A stretch of 5,789 nucleotides of DNA from Ardenticatenales bacterium (lineage in GTDB: Bacteria > Chloroflexota > Anaerolineae > Ardenticatenales > Ardenticatenaceae): contig JACCSL010001023.1 in assembly GCA_013812995.1 (NCBI GenBank), positions 1 to 5,789 on the forward strand. Reading direction: 5' to 3'. Shown in pieces: positions 1-5,368 of the stretch (positions are counted from its first letter, which is position 1; each line of letters begins with the position of its first letter). Both the position numbers and the translations under genes were made by a program. The notes below the pieces were generated by a model. It was not told the DNA's origin. It did not search any database and saw nothing but the letters and a program-made list of their open reading frames with translations.

Positions 1-397
1 CATGCTCGATGGCGGCCTCCATCATGGCACGCGCGATTCCCTGACGGCGATAGGCGGGCAACACTGCCACATTGGAGATAATCCACTGGGTTCCGCGATT
101 GTCGGCGCGGCTCACCGTGGTGTTGGCAACGACCCGGCCATCGCTCTCCCAGACATAGCCGCTGAAATAGTCGCGCAGGGAGGGAATCGCACGGCCCAGC
201 AGCGAGAGCAGGGGGCTAATCGTGCTCATAAAGTGGAGGTCCCGCATGATGATATGGCTACCGGGGGACAACTCTTCGGCAAAGGCGATCTCAATCACAC
301 GCGCGACTTCGGCGAAGTCCCGCGTGGCATCCATCGGTCTCAACTCCGATGGTTTCGACTCCGTGCCCGCATCACGCGGGAGGGTCTGACTCACCAT
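1..397 (-). CDS. GNAT-family N-acetyltransferase (partial, C-terminus beyond left edge)
   Basis: The first 132 residues of a GNAT-fold acetyltransferase, which would transfer acetyl from acetyl-CoA to an amine; the substrate cannot be told. Seen: an N-terminal strand ELRPMDATRD followed by helix FAEVARVIEIAF (about 18-39), a central strand GYVWESDGRVVANTTV (80-95), then the acetyl-CoA-binding motif A, NVAVLPAYRRQGIARAMMEAA (109-129), with the RxxGxA signature at R117-A122. The first strand lies upstream of Met22 (codon 334-332), so I place the start at the ATG at 397-395, with GGGAGG about 12 nt ahead. That start overlaps the end of the upstream small membrane gene by 26 nt, which suggests translational coupling. 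Roughly the last 20-40 residues (motif B) are missing because the window ends. Family assignment is firm; the exact start is less so. Confidence 0.88.
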   Translation of the reverse strand, partial: MVSQTLPRDAGTESKPSELRPMDATRDFAEVARVIEIAFAEELSPGSHIIMRDLHFMSTISPLLSLLGRAIPSLRDYFSGYVWESDGRVVANTTVSRADNRGTQWIISNVAVLPAYRRQGIARAMMEAAIEH

Positions 398-590
398 CCA
401 GCGGATCGTCCTCCCATGCAATGATCCAGACGCATAAACCCGCCAGCCCAACCGTTGCCACCACCAGCCAGAAGCGCTGGAGCGGCAAGAGAGCCACATC
501 CCGACTCGATACCAGCAAGATTGTGACCATACTGAGGGCCAGCACAATCCAACTCACCAGATAGGGATGGCTATACCACCATTCACGCAC
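372..590 (-). CDS. Small two-helix membrane protein, unknown function
   Basis: A 72-residue protein that I do not recognise. It has two hydrophobic segments, about 11-27 (LVSWIVLALSMVTILLV) and 41-58 (WLVVATVGLAGLCVWII), joined by a short loop with R30, D31 and R39. The tail is acidic and proline-rich (WEDDPLDGESDPPA). There is no signal-peptide cleavage site, so both segments are probably true membrane helices. The start is a GTG, supported by a strong GAGGAGGG ribosome site at 604-597 with a 6-nt spacer. The GTG overlaps the end of coaE by 8 nt, and the stop lies inside the start of the acetyltransferase gene, so it sits as the middle gene of a tightly packed operon. The clean SD and the overlaps argue it is real. 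No function can be inferred beyond membrane location. Confidence 0.78.
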   Translation of the reverse strand: MREWWYSHPYLVSWIVLALSMVTILLVSSRDVALLPLQRFWLVVATVGLAGLCVWIIAWEDDPLDGESDPPA

Positions 591-1209
591 GTTTGTCCCT
601 CCTCACCGTTCCGGTGATCAGACGCTCCCACCCATCGCTCACCTGCCGTTCCAACGTCTCCAGGGAGCCACTATTCTCGATGATGACATCGGCTAGATGG
701 AGCCGCTCCTTGATGGGGGCCTGCGCCTCCAGCCGCGCCTGGGCCTCGGCCTCGCTCCAACCGCGATTTTCCATGAGGCGCTGCCCCTGCACCTCCGGGC
801 GCGCGACGACAAACCACACCTGGTCCATCATGCTGTGCCGCCCACTCTCGATGAGCTTGACCGCCTCGATGACCATCGCGGGAGGCGGGTCGGGCTGGGT
901 AGCACTCGCCTCCATACGCTCCGCGATGATGCGGCCCGTATGAGGGTGGACGATTCCCTCCAGTGCTCTCAGGGCGGCGGCGTCGCTGAAGACAATCTCC
1001 CCAAGGGCGCGGCGCTCCACCGAGCCATCCGGGGCCAGAACCTGCTCCCCGAACTGGGCGGCGATGGCCGAGGTGACCTCTGTGCCAGGCCGATACAACT
1101 CGTGGACCAGGGCATCGGCATCCAGATGCACCGCGCCCCGCTCAATGAGAAGGCGGGCCACACTGCTCTTTCCACTGGCGATGTTTCCTGTCAGGCCAAT
1201 TAATTTCAC
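583..1209 (-). CDS. coaE: Dephospho-CoA kinase
   Basis: Phosphorylates the 3'-hydroxyl of dephospho-CoA with ATP, the last step of coenzyme A synthesis in the cytoplasm. From the chosen start it is 208 residues, a normal length for the family. Seen: MKLIGLTGNIASGKSS with Walker A G8-S15, the DADALVHELYRPG segment (30-42) that follows the second strand in CoaE, VHPH (87-90), EAVKLIESG (115-123) where the family has its PLLFE-like lid segment, NRGWSEAEAQARLEAQAP (148-165), and the C-terminal ADVIIENSGSLETLERQV (173-190). The start is set at GTG 1209-1207 because CoaE proteins begin just before this strand. An in-frame ATG at 1260 would add 17 residues with no family match, and its GGAGG is only 1 nt away. 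The SD before the GTG is weak. First gene of the minus-strand operon. Confidence 0.95.
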   Translation of the reverse strand: MKLIGLTGNIASGKSSVARLLIERGAVHLDADALVHELYRPGTEVTSAIAAQFGEQVLAPDGSVERRALGEIVFSDAAALRALEGIVHPHTGRIIAERMEASATQPDPPPAMVIEAVKLIESGRHSMMDQVWFVVARPEVQGQRLMENRGWSEAEAQARLEAQAPIKERLHLADVIIENSGSLETLERQVSDGWERLITGTVRRDKRA

Positions 1210-1245
1210 TAAAGTTCTCAAAAGCTCTAGGATCGTGTGGACATA

Positions 1246-1266
1246 GGAGGAATAGGTCATCCCTCC
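1246..1266 (-). other. Possible leader hairpin of the coaE mRNA
   Basis: On the minus strand GGAGG (1266-1262) can pair with CCTCC (1250-1246) across an 11-nt loop. It lies at the extreme 5' end of the predicted coaE transcript and would hide the GGAGG that precedes the unused ATG at 1260. The stem is only 5 bp, so it may be chance. Confidence 0.25.
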
Positions 1267-1274
1267 AGAGTGCG

Positions 1275-1303
1275 ATTATAATGAGCGGCGCTACCCTTGA
1301 CAA
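1275..1303 (-). promoter_or_regulatory. Sigma-70-type promoter of the coaE operon
   Basis: On the minus strand, -35 TTGTCA (1303-1298, 5 of 6 consensus) is separated by exactly 17 bp from -10 TATAAT (1280-1275, perfect). Transcription would start near 1268-1271, giving about a 60-nt leader before the coaE GTG at 1209. This is the best promoter match I found in the window. Confidence 0.75.
1277..1282 (+). promoter_or_regulatory. Possible -10 box of the divergent plus-strand operon
   Basis: TATAAT on the plus strand, 53 bp upstream of the gene at 1335. It is the mirror of the coaE -10, because ATTATAAT at 1275-1282 is a perfect palindrome. The sequence GATTATAATG here nearly repeats GATTATAGTG at the promoter near 4512. 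The -35 at a 17-bp spacing (AGGTCA, 1254-1259) is poor, 3 of 6, so this direction is probably weaker or needs an activator. Confidence 0.4.
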
Positions 1304-1334
1304 CCTTTGAGGAACTCATCCCCCACCAAACCTG

Positions 1335-1715
1335 ATGCGAAACAGTGCATTTATCCTATCTCTTGTCCTGACGACGGTGCTCGCGGGCTGGTTTTTGATG
1401 CGTATGGTCATCAATACCGACCCAGAGGTGCCTGCCAACGTGATGGTGGTTCTCCTACTGCTCTTCCTTATCGTCGGCAGTCTGACGAGCCTGCTGTCGT
1501 GGGGTCTCATTCGTCGCCTCCTGGGCACCGATGCCTATGGGATGTCGATCCGGCATGGCTTTTGGGCAGGACTTTTCCTGATTGCCCTACCGATCCTCCG
1601 CTGGTTGGGCATCTTGAGCGTGTTGGTCATCGGTGCCATCCTGCTCGTCATCTTCGGGTTGGAGTCTCTGCTCTTGCTCCAGCAGGGGCAGGAGGAGGGG
1701 ATGACCGATGGATAG
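1335..1715 (+). CDS. Four-helix membrane protein, unknown function
   Basis: A 126-residue integral membrane protein with predicted helices at about 5-24, 35-57, 73-88 and 91-112. Between helices 2 and 3 is a short polar stretch, RRLLGTDAYGMSIRHG, and the C-terminus is hydrophilic (QQGQEEGMTDG). The pattern of an arginine-bearing loop leading into a pair of hydrophobic helices is seen in small conserved bacterial membrane proteins, but I cannot name the family. ATG 1335 is the first possible start after an in-frame stop at 1308-1310. There is no good SD at normal distance; GAGGA at 1309-1313 is about 21 nt away. The end overlaps the start of the DUF92 gene by 8 nt (ATGGATAG), so the two are co-transcribed and probably coupled. 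Confident that it is coding; function unknown. Confidence 0.8.
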   Translation: MRNSAFILSLVLTTVLAGWFLMRMVINTDPEVPANVMVVLLLLFLIVGSLTSLLSWGLIRRLLGTDAYGMSIRHGFWAGLFLIALPILRWLGILSVLVIGAILLVIFGLESLLLLQQGQEEGMTDG

Positions 1716-2538
1716 TAACGCCCAGCTTCTGCTGGGGCTCTTCCTTGGTGTGGCAATGGCTGCCGGTGGGTACCGGAAACAATCTCTCAGTGAGAGCGGG
1801 GCCATCGCCGCCGCGCTGGTGGGTGCCATCATCTTTGGGCTGGGCGGCTGGGCCTGGGGCGTGCTCCTGGTGGCCTTCTTTGTTGGCTCCAGCGCCCTTT
1901 CCGCCTACAACCCCAGGCACAAAGCCCAGGTTGCCGCCGAGAAGTTCGACAAGGGGAGCCGCCGCGATTGGGGCCAGGTGCTTGCCAATGGTGGCTGGGC
2001 CACGCTGCTGGCGCTGCTGATGTGGCTGAGCCCCGCGCCCTGGCTCTTTCCGGCCCTCGTTGGCACCCTCGCCACGGTCACGGCTGACACCTGGGCCACA
2101 GAACTGGGCACCCTCAGCGCGCAGCCACCCCGTCTCATTACGACCTGGCAGACGGTGCCACCCGGCACGAACGGAGCCATCTCCCTGCTGGGCACGATGG
2201 CCTCGCTCGTGGGGGCGCTTTTCATCGGCACGCTGGCCTACCCGCTGGTCATGCTGGGAGGAGCCCCGCATCTGGCGCTGAACCCGCTCTGGTTGCCCCT
2301 TGTGGGAGCGGTCAGCGGGCTAACGGGGAGTCTCGCGGACAGCCTGCTCGGGGCCACGGTGCAGCAGGTGTACCACTGCCCGCGCTGTGACAGCGAGACC
2401 GAGCGCGCGCTGCACCACTGTGGCACGGCCACGCATTACCTACGCGGATGGCGCTGGATGGACAACGATATGGTCAACTTTCTCGCGTCGGTGGTGGGTA
2501 GCATCGTCGCGGCCTGGCTCGCGGTGGTGCTGGCCTAG
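1708..2538 (+). CDS. DUF92/TMEM19-family integral membrane protein (possible polyprenyl/phytyl-phosphate kinase relative)
   Basis: A 276-residue multi-spanning protein. Seen in order: N-terminal helices (about 5-22 and 31-66), KFDKGSRRDWGQVLANGG (79-96), ADTWATELGTLS (126-137), TVPPGTNGAISLLGT (149-163), GSLADSLLGATVQ (207-219), a cysteine/histidine stretch CPRC (224-227) to HHCG (236-239), then RGWRWMDNDMVNFLAS (246-261) and a final helix. These conserved acidic and glycine motifs are those of DUF92 (TMEM19). Known of the family: the plant member VTE6 is a CTP-dependent phytyl-phosphate kinase, and most bacterial members are uncharacterised. By inference this protein may phosphorylate an isoprenoid phosphate or alcohol in the membrane. 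A strong GGAGGAGGGG (1691-1700) with a 7-nt spacer fixes the start, which overlaps the previous gene by 8 nt. Family is well supported; the substrate is open. Confidence 0.88.
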   Translation: MDSNAQLLLGLFLGVAMAAGGYRKQSLSESGAIAAALVGAIIFGLGGWAWGVLLVAFFVGSSALSAYNPRHKAQVAAEKFDKGSRRDWGQVLANGGWATLLALLMWLSPAPWLFPALVGTLATVTADTWATELGTLSAQPPRLITTWQTVPPGTNGAISLLGTMASLVGALFIGTLAYPLVMLGGAPHLALNPLWLPLVGAVSGLTGSLADSLLGATVQQVYHCPRCDSETERALHHCGTATHYLRGWRWMDNDMVNFLASVVGSIVAAWLAVVLA

Positions 2539-2606
2539 CTTTATCGTGTCAACGACTCTATCCATCAAAACGCGCTTGACCAACCAATAGTGTGAGCAAA
2601 GAGGGA
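2539..2606 (+). other. Intergenic stretch with no terminator seen
   Basis: The gap after the DUF92 gene, up to the next promoter, holds no GC-rich hairpin with a T-run on the plus strand. Termination here is either Rho-type or absent, so some read-through into the rmlD operon is possible. Confidence 0.4.
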
Positions 2607-2635
2607 TTGATTGTTCCCCAGGAAAGGACTACAAT
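2607..2635 (+). promoter_or_regulatory. Sigma-70-type promoter of the rmlD operon
   Basis: The -35 box TTGATT (2607-2612, 4 of 6) and -10 box TACAAT (2630-2635, 5 of 6) are separated by 17 bp. Transcription would begin near 2642, leaving a leader of about 38 nt before the rmlD ATG at 2680. Confidence 0.6.
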
Positions 2636-2679
2636 CGCGCGCCTATCTCCTACCCTCTTCTGACCTGGCAAAAAAATCT

Positions 2680-3510
2680 ATGAAAATATTGATTACTGGC
2701 GCAGGCGGGCAGCTTGGGCGTGCCCTACAGGATCGCTTTGCCGAGCATCGCCCGCTGGCGCTGACGCACAATGAGCTGGACATTGGCGACCGTGGTGCAG
2801 TCCTTGATCTGGCCTCGGAAGCCCCCGAGGTGATCCTCCATGCCGCCGCGATGACCAATGTGGACGGCTGCGAGCGCGACCCCGAGGCCGCCTACCGCAT
2901 CAATGCGCTTGGAACACAGAACCTGGCGCTGCTGGCGCAACGCTGTGACGCGGTGATGCTCTATGTGAGCACGGATTATGTCTACGACGGCAAGAAGGGC
3001 TCCCCCTACTGGGAGGGCGATCAGACGAACCCGCTCAGCGTCTACGCCTCCTCCAAGCTGGCCGGGGAGTGGTATGTCGAGCACCTGTTGAGCCGCTTCT
3101 ACATCGCGCGCACCGCCTGGGTCTACGGGCCGGGCGGCAACAACTTCCCCAAGAAAATCCTGGCCCTGGCAGAGACCAATCCGCGCCTGAGCGTGGTAAC
3201 CACCGAATCCGGGCACCCCACCTATACGCCCCACCTCGCGGATGGCATCTACCGCCTGCTTGAGAGTGGGGCCTATGGACGATACCATCTGGTCAACGAG
3301 GGCAGCGTGAGCCGCTACGAGTTTGCGTGCGCCATTCTCGCGGCGGCGGGCCGCGAGGTTCCGGTGGACCCCATCGACCATTATCCGCGTCCGGCGATGC
3401 CGCCCGCGCATGTCACGCTCTCCACGTATGCGGCGCGCGCCGTCGGAGCCTCGCTGCCCTCGTGGCAGGAGGGGTTGCTAGGGTGGCTCGCGGCGGAAGG
3501 AATCATCTGA
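2680..3510 (+). CDS. rmlD: dTDP-4-dehydrorhamnose reductase
   Basis: Reduces dTDP-4-dehydro-L-rhamnose to dTDP-L-rhamnose with NAD(P)H, the last step in making this activated sugar; a cytoplasmic short-chain dehydrogenase. It is 276 residues, a little shorter than the common 280-300. Seen: the Rossmann glycine motif GAGGQLG (7-13), LDIGD (33-37) after strand 2, HAAAMTNVDGCERDPEAAYRIN (54-75), STDYVYDG (97-104), the catalytic YASSK (Y122, K126), TAWVYGPGGNNF (145-156), and SGHPTYTPHLADGI (177-190). In most RmlD proteins the stretch before this is D-Q-x-G-x-P-T; here it reads E-S-G-H-P-T, a mild variation. The start is ATG 2680, just ahead of the first Rossmann strand. A longer TTG-started reading from 2611 overlaps the promoter. 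There is no clear SD, only an A-rich leader. It overlaps the next gene by 1 nt. The other rml genes are not in the window. Confidence 0.92.
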   Translation: MKILITGAGGQLGRALQDRFAEHRPLALTHNELDIGDRGAVLDLASEAPEVILHAAAMTNVDGCERDPEAAYRINALGTQNLALLAQRCDAVMLYVSTDYVYDGKKGSPYWEGDQTNPLSVYASSKLAGEWYVEHLLSRFYIARTAWVYGPGGNNFPKKILALAETNPRLSVVTTESGHPTYTPHLADGIYRLLESGAYGRYHLVNEGSVSRYEFACAILAAAGREVPVDPIDHYPRPAMPPAHVTLSTYAARAVGASLPSWQEGLLGWLAAEGII

Positions 3511-4466
3511 TGGCCTCGCCGCTTGTCTCTGTGGTTATTCCCACCTGGAACGGGAAACATCACCTGGAACTCTGCCTTCCCTCGCTGGCCGCCCAGGCAT
3601 ACCGCCCCTTCGAGATCATCGTGGTGGACAATGGCTCCGAGGATGGAAGCGTCGAGTGGCTGGCCCGCGAGTGGCCGACGGTTCGAGTGCTGGCGCAGCC
3701 CGAGAATCGCGGCTTTGCGCCGAGCGTCAATGCCGGGATCGCCGTATCGCGCGGCGAACTCATCGTGCTGCTGAACAACGATACCGAGGCCGAGCCGGAT
3801 TGGCTGAGCCAGCTCGTTGATGTGGCGCAACGCCACCCCGACGCGGGCATGGTGGCGAGCAAGCTCAAGCTCTGGAGTGACCGCAGCCGCCTGCACTCGG
3901 CGGGGGATTACTACACGGTAGGCGGGCGGCCCGGCAATCGGGGCGTGTGGGAGGTCGATGATGGGCGCTGGGGCGAGGAAGAATGGATTTTTGCACCCTG
4001 CGCAGGCGCGGCGCTCTATCGCCGCAGCCTATTCGATGCGATTGGCGGCATGGACGAGCGCTTTGGGAGCTACCTGGAAGACGTCGACCTGGCCTGGCGG
4101 GCCAACCTGGCTGGCTTCCGCTGCCGCTTTGCGCCGCGCGCCATTGTCTACCACCGGGTCAGTGCCACCGGCGGCGGGCCGCTGGCCTCCTACTTCAACG
4201 GGCGCAACTGGTTGTACGTTCTGGTGAAAAATGTTCCAGCACCCATTCTGCAACGCCACTGGCCCCTCATCCTGCGGGAGCAGTGGCAGGTGACCTGGGA
4301 GGCGCTCCGCCACTGGCGGGGCGATGCCGCACGGGCCAGGCTGCGGGGCCAACTCGCCGGGGTGGTTGCGCTGCCCAAGCTGCTGCGCTGGCGGCGCGAG
4401 AATCTCGCGGCCCGTAGCCTGGCGGTCAGCGATGCCGAGTTGTTGGGGCGGCTCATGGCGGAGTGA
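3510..4466 (+). CDS. GT2-family glycosyltransferase, possibly a rhamnosyltransferase
   Basis: A 318-residue inverting GT-A glycosyltransferase that probably adds a sugar to a growing surface glycan at the inner face of the membrane. Seen: LVSVVIPTWNG (5-15), IIVVDNGSEDGS (36-47) for the nucleotide, PENRGFAPSVNAGI (64-77), the metal-binding LLNNDTE (87-93) in place of DXD, CAGAALYRRSLFDAIGGMDERF (164-185), the catalytic-region YLEDVDLAWR (188-197), and VYHRVSAT (213-220). The C-terminal 80 residues are basic and amphipathic (e.g. LLRWRRENLAAR), with no clear membrane helix. The layout matches the WbbL/RfbF-like rhamnosyltransferases. Its ATG overlaps the rmlD stop (TGATG), with GGAAGGA 8 nt upstream. 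That coupling is the main reason to propose dTDP-rhamnose as donor. Family is sure; donor and acceptor are inferred. Confidence 0.9.
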   Translation: MASPLVSVVIPTWNGKHHLELCLPSLAAQAYRPFEIIVVDNGSEDGSVEWLAREWPTVRVLAQPENRGFAPSVNAGIAVSRGELIVLLNNDTEAEPDWLSQLVDVAQRHPDAGMVASKLKLWSDRSRLHSAGDYYTVGGRPGNRGVWEVDDGRWGEEEWIFAPCAGAALYRRSLFDAIGGMDERFGSYLEDVDLAWRANLAGFRCRFAPRAIVYHRVSATGGGPLASYFNGRNWLYVLVKNVPAPILQRHWPLILREQWQVTWEALRHWRGDAARARLRGQLAGVVALPKLLRWRRENLAARSLAVSDAELLGRLMAE

Positions 4467-4488
4467 GGGAGCGCCTACCCGCTTGAAA
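4467..4488 (+). other. Short gap after the GT2 gene, no terminator
   Basis: A weak inverted repeat AGCG/CGCT (4470-4473 with 4480-4483) is present but has no following T-run, so I do not call a terminator. Transcription from the rmlD operon may continue into the next gene. Confidence 0.25.
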
Positions 4489-4517
4489 TTGGCTCTTCCC
4501 CCAAAGCTGATTATAGT
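4489..4517 (+). promoter_or_regulatory. Sigma-70-type promoter of the ALG5-like gene
   Basis: The -35 box TTGGCT (4489-4494, 4 of 6) and -10 box TATAGT (4512-4517, 5 of 6) have a 17-bp spacer. Transcription would start near 4524, right at the base of a leader hairpin. The -10 context GATTATAGTG nearly repeats that in the divergent promoter region at 1274-1283. Confidence 0.6.
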
Positions 4518-4525
4518 GTACCCGA

Positions 4526-4544
4526 GCGCCCCCACGAGGGGCGC
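4526..4544 (+). other. GC-rich 5'-leader hairpin
   Basis: GCGCCCC (4526-4532) and GGGGCGC (4538-4544) form a perfect 7-bp all-GC stem with a 5-nt loop CACGA. It is followed by GACTCTTG rather than a T-run, so it is not a standard terminator. Lying 2-3 nt after the predicted transcription start, it would cap the mRNA 5' end and might protect it from decay. It leaves the SD (AAGGA, 4559-4563) free. Confidence 0.5.
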
Positions 4545-4574
4545 GACTCTTGTAGAGCAAGGATAAAACGTCTT

Positions 4575-5363
4575 ATGCAGCGCCCATTTCTTTCCGTGGT
4601 GATTCCCGCCTATAACGAGGCCCGGCGATTGCCCGGCAATCTCCAGAAGGTTCTTGATTTCCTGCGGACGCAGCCTTATTCCTTCGAGGTGCTCGTGGTG
4701 GATGATGGCTCCAGCGATGACACCGTCGCCCAGTGCCAGGCCATCGCCCAGGGTGATCCCTGTGTGACCATCATCGAGAACCCTCACTATGGAAAGGGTT
4801 ACACCGTGCGCACCGGGATGCTGGCGGCCACGGGGGAGATTGTGCTTTTCACCGATGCGGACCTGTCAGTGCCCATCGAGGATGTGAACACCCTGCTCCC
4901 CTGGTTCGAGCGTGGCTATGATCTGGTCTTCGGGTCGCGCGAGGGGGGCGGTACCAGTCAGCGCGTGGGCGAGCCCTTCTACCGCCACCTGATGGGGCGC
5001 GTTTTCAACACGCTGGTGCAGCTTCTGGCGGTGCGCGGGGTGCAGGACACGCAATGTGGTTTCAAGGCCATGCGCTGCGAGGTGGCGCAGGATGTCTTCC
5101 CGCGCCTGCTCATCCATGACGGCAGCCAGGGTCCCATCGATCACCCGATGGTGACGGCCTTCGATGTCGAGCTGCTTTTCCTGGCGCAGAAGGTCGGCTA
5201 CCGATTAAAAGAGGTTCCCGTACAGTGGTTCTATGGGACGGAATCGAAGGTCAGCGCCCTTCAGGACTCCTGGCGCAACCTGAACGATGTTCTGAAGGTG
5301 CGTTGGAATGATCTACGAGGCCGCTACAACGGAATCAAGCGGCAGGCGACCATTCGCGAGTAG
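4575..5363 (+). CDS. ALG5/DPG-synthase-like polyprenyl-phosphate glycosyltransferase (GT2)
   Basis: A 262-residue GT-A enzyme resembling dolichyl-phosphate beta-glucosyltransferase. It would move a sugar from a nucleotide donor to a polyprenyl phosphate on the cytoplasmic side of the membrane, making a lipid-linked sugar donor. Seen: LSVVIPAYNEARRLP (6-20), VLVVDDGSSDDT (39-50), NPHYGKGYTVRTGMLAATGE (69-88), FTDADLSVP (92-100) with the DXD aspartates D94 and D96, VFGSRE (118-123), YRHLMGRVFNTLVQLL (136-151), VQDTQCGFKAM (156-166), FDVELLFLAQKVGY (196-209) and VPVQW (214-218). DADLSVP and DTQCGFK are typical of the DPG-synthase branch. It has no N- or C-terminal membrane helix, unlike ALG5 and many DPM/GtrB enzymes, so it is probably peripheral. 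AAGGA lies 11 nt before the ATG, and it has its own promoter. Subfamily is well supported; the sugar (glucose, mannose or other) is not known. Confidence 0.88.
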   Translation: MQRPFLSVVIPAYNEARRLPGNLQKVLDFLRTQPYSFEVLVVDDGSSDDTVAQCQAIAQGDPCVTIIENPHYGKGYTVRTGMLAATGEIVLFTDADLSVPIEDVNTLLPWFERGYDLVFGSREGGGTSQRVGEPFYRHLMGRVFNTLVQLLAVRGVQDTQCGFKAMRCEVAQDVFPRLLIHDGSQGPIDHPMVTAFDVELLFLAQKVGYRLKEVPVQWFYGTESKVSALQDSWRNLNDVLKVRWNDLRGRYNGIKRQATIRE

Positions 5364-5368
5364 CCCAC

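Noticed and set aside
2..424. Open plus-strand frame of 140 residues at the left edge
   Set aside because: It is antisense to the acetyltransferase, has a low-complexity composition rich in G, H and R, and shows no family motif, while the minus strand gives a clear GNAT motif.
1210..1260. 17-residue N-terminal extension of CoaE from ATG 1260
   Set aside because: It adds residues with no family match, its SD is 1 nt from the ATG, and the leader from the predicted promoter would be only about 8 nt. GTG 1209 gives the usual N-terminus.
1297..1302. Perfect TTGACA on the plus strand
   Set aside because: No TATAAT-like box follows at 16-18 bp. It is the complement side of the minus-strand -35 TTGTCA.
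1307..2020. 237-residue plus-strand frame across the middle operon
   Set aside because: It covers two membrane-protein genes in another frame, has no SD and is rich in P, R and S, as expected of a shadow frame.
2725..3411. 228-residue minus-strand frame antisense to rmlD
   Set aside because: This is a GC-bias artefact opposite a clear RmlD, with no recognisable motif.
4526..4544. Hairpin considered as an intrinsic terminator of the rmlD operon
   Set aside because: There is no T-run after the stem, and it lies downstream of a good promoter, inside the next gene's leader.
4029..4787. 252-residue minus-strand frame spanning the gap between the two GT2 genes
   Set aside because: It runs antisense through two well-supported glycosyltransferases and a promoter, and has no motif.
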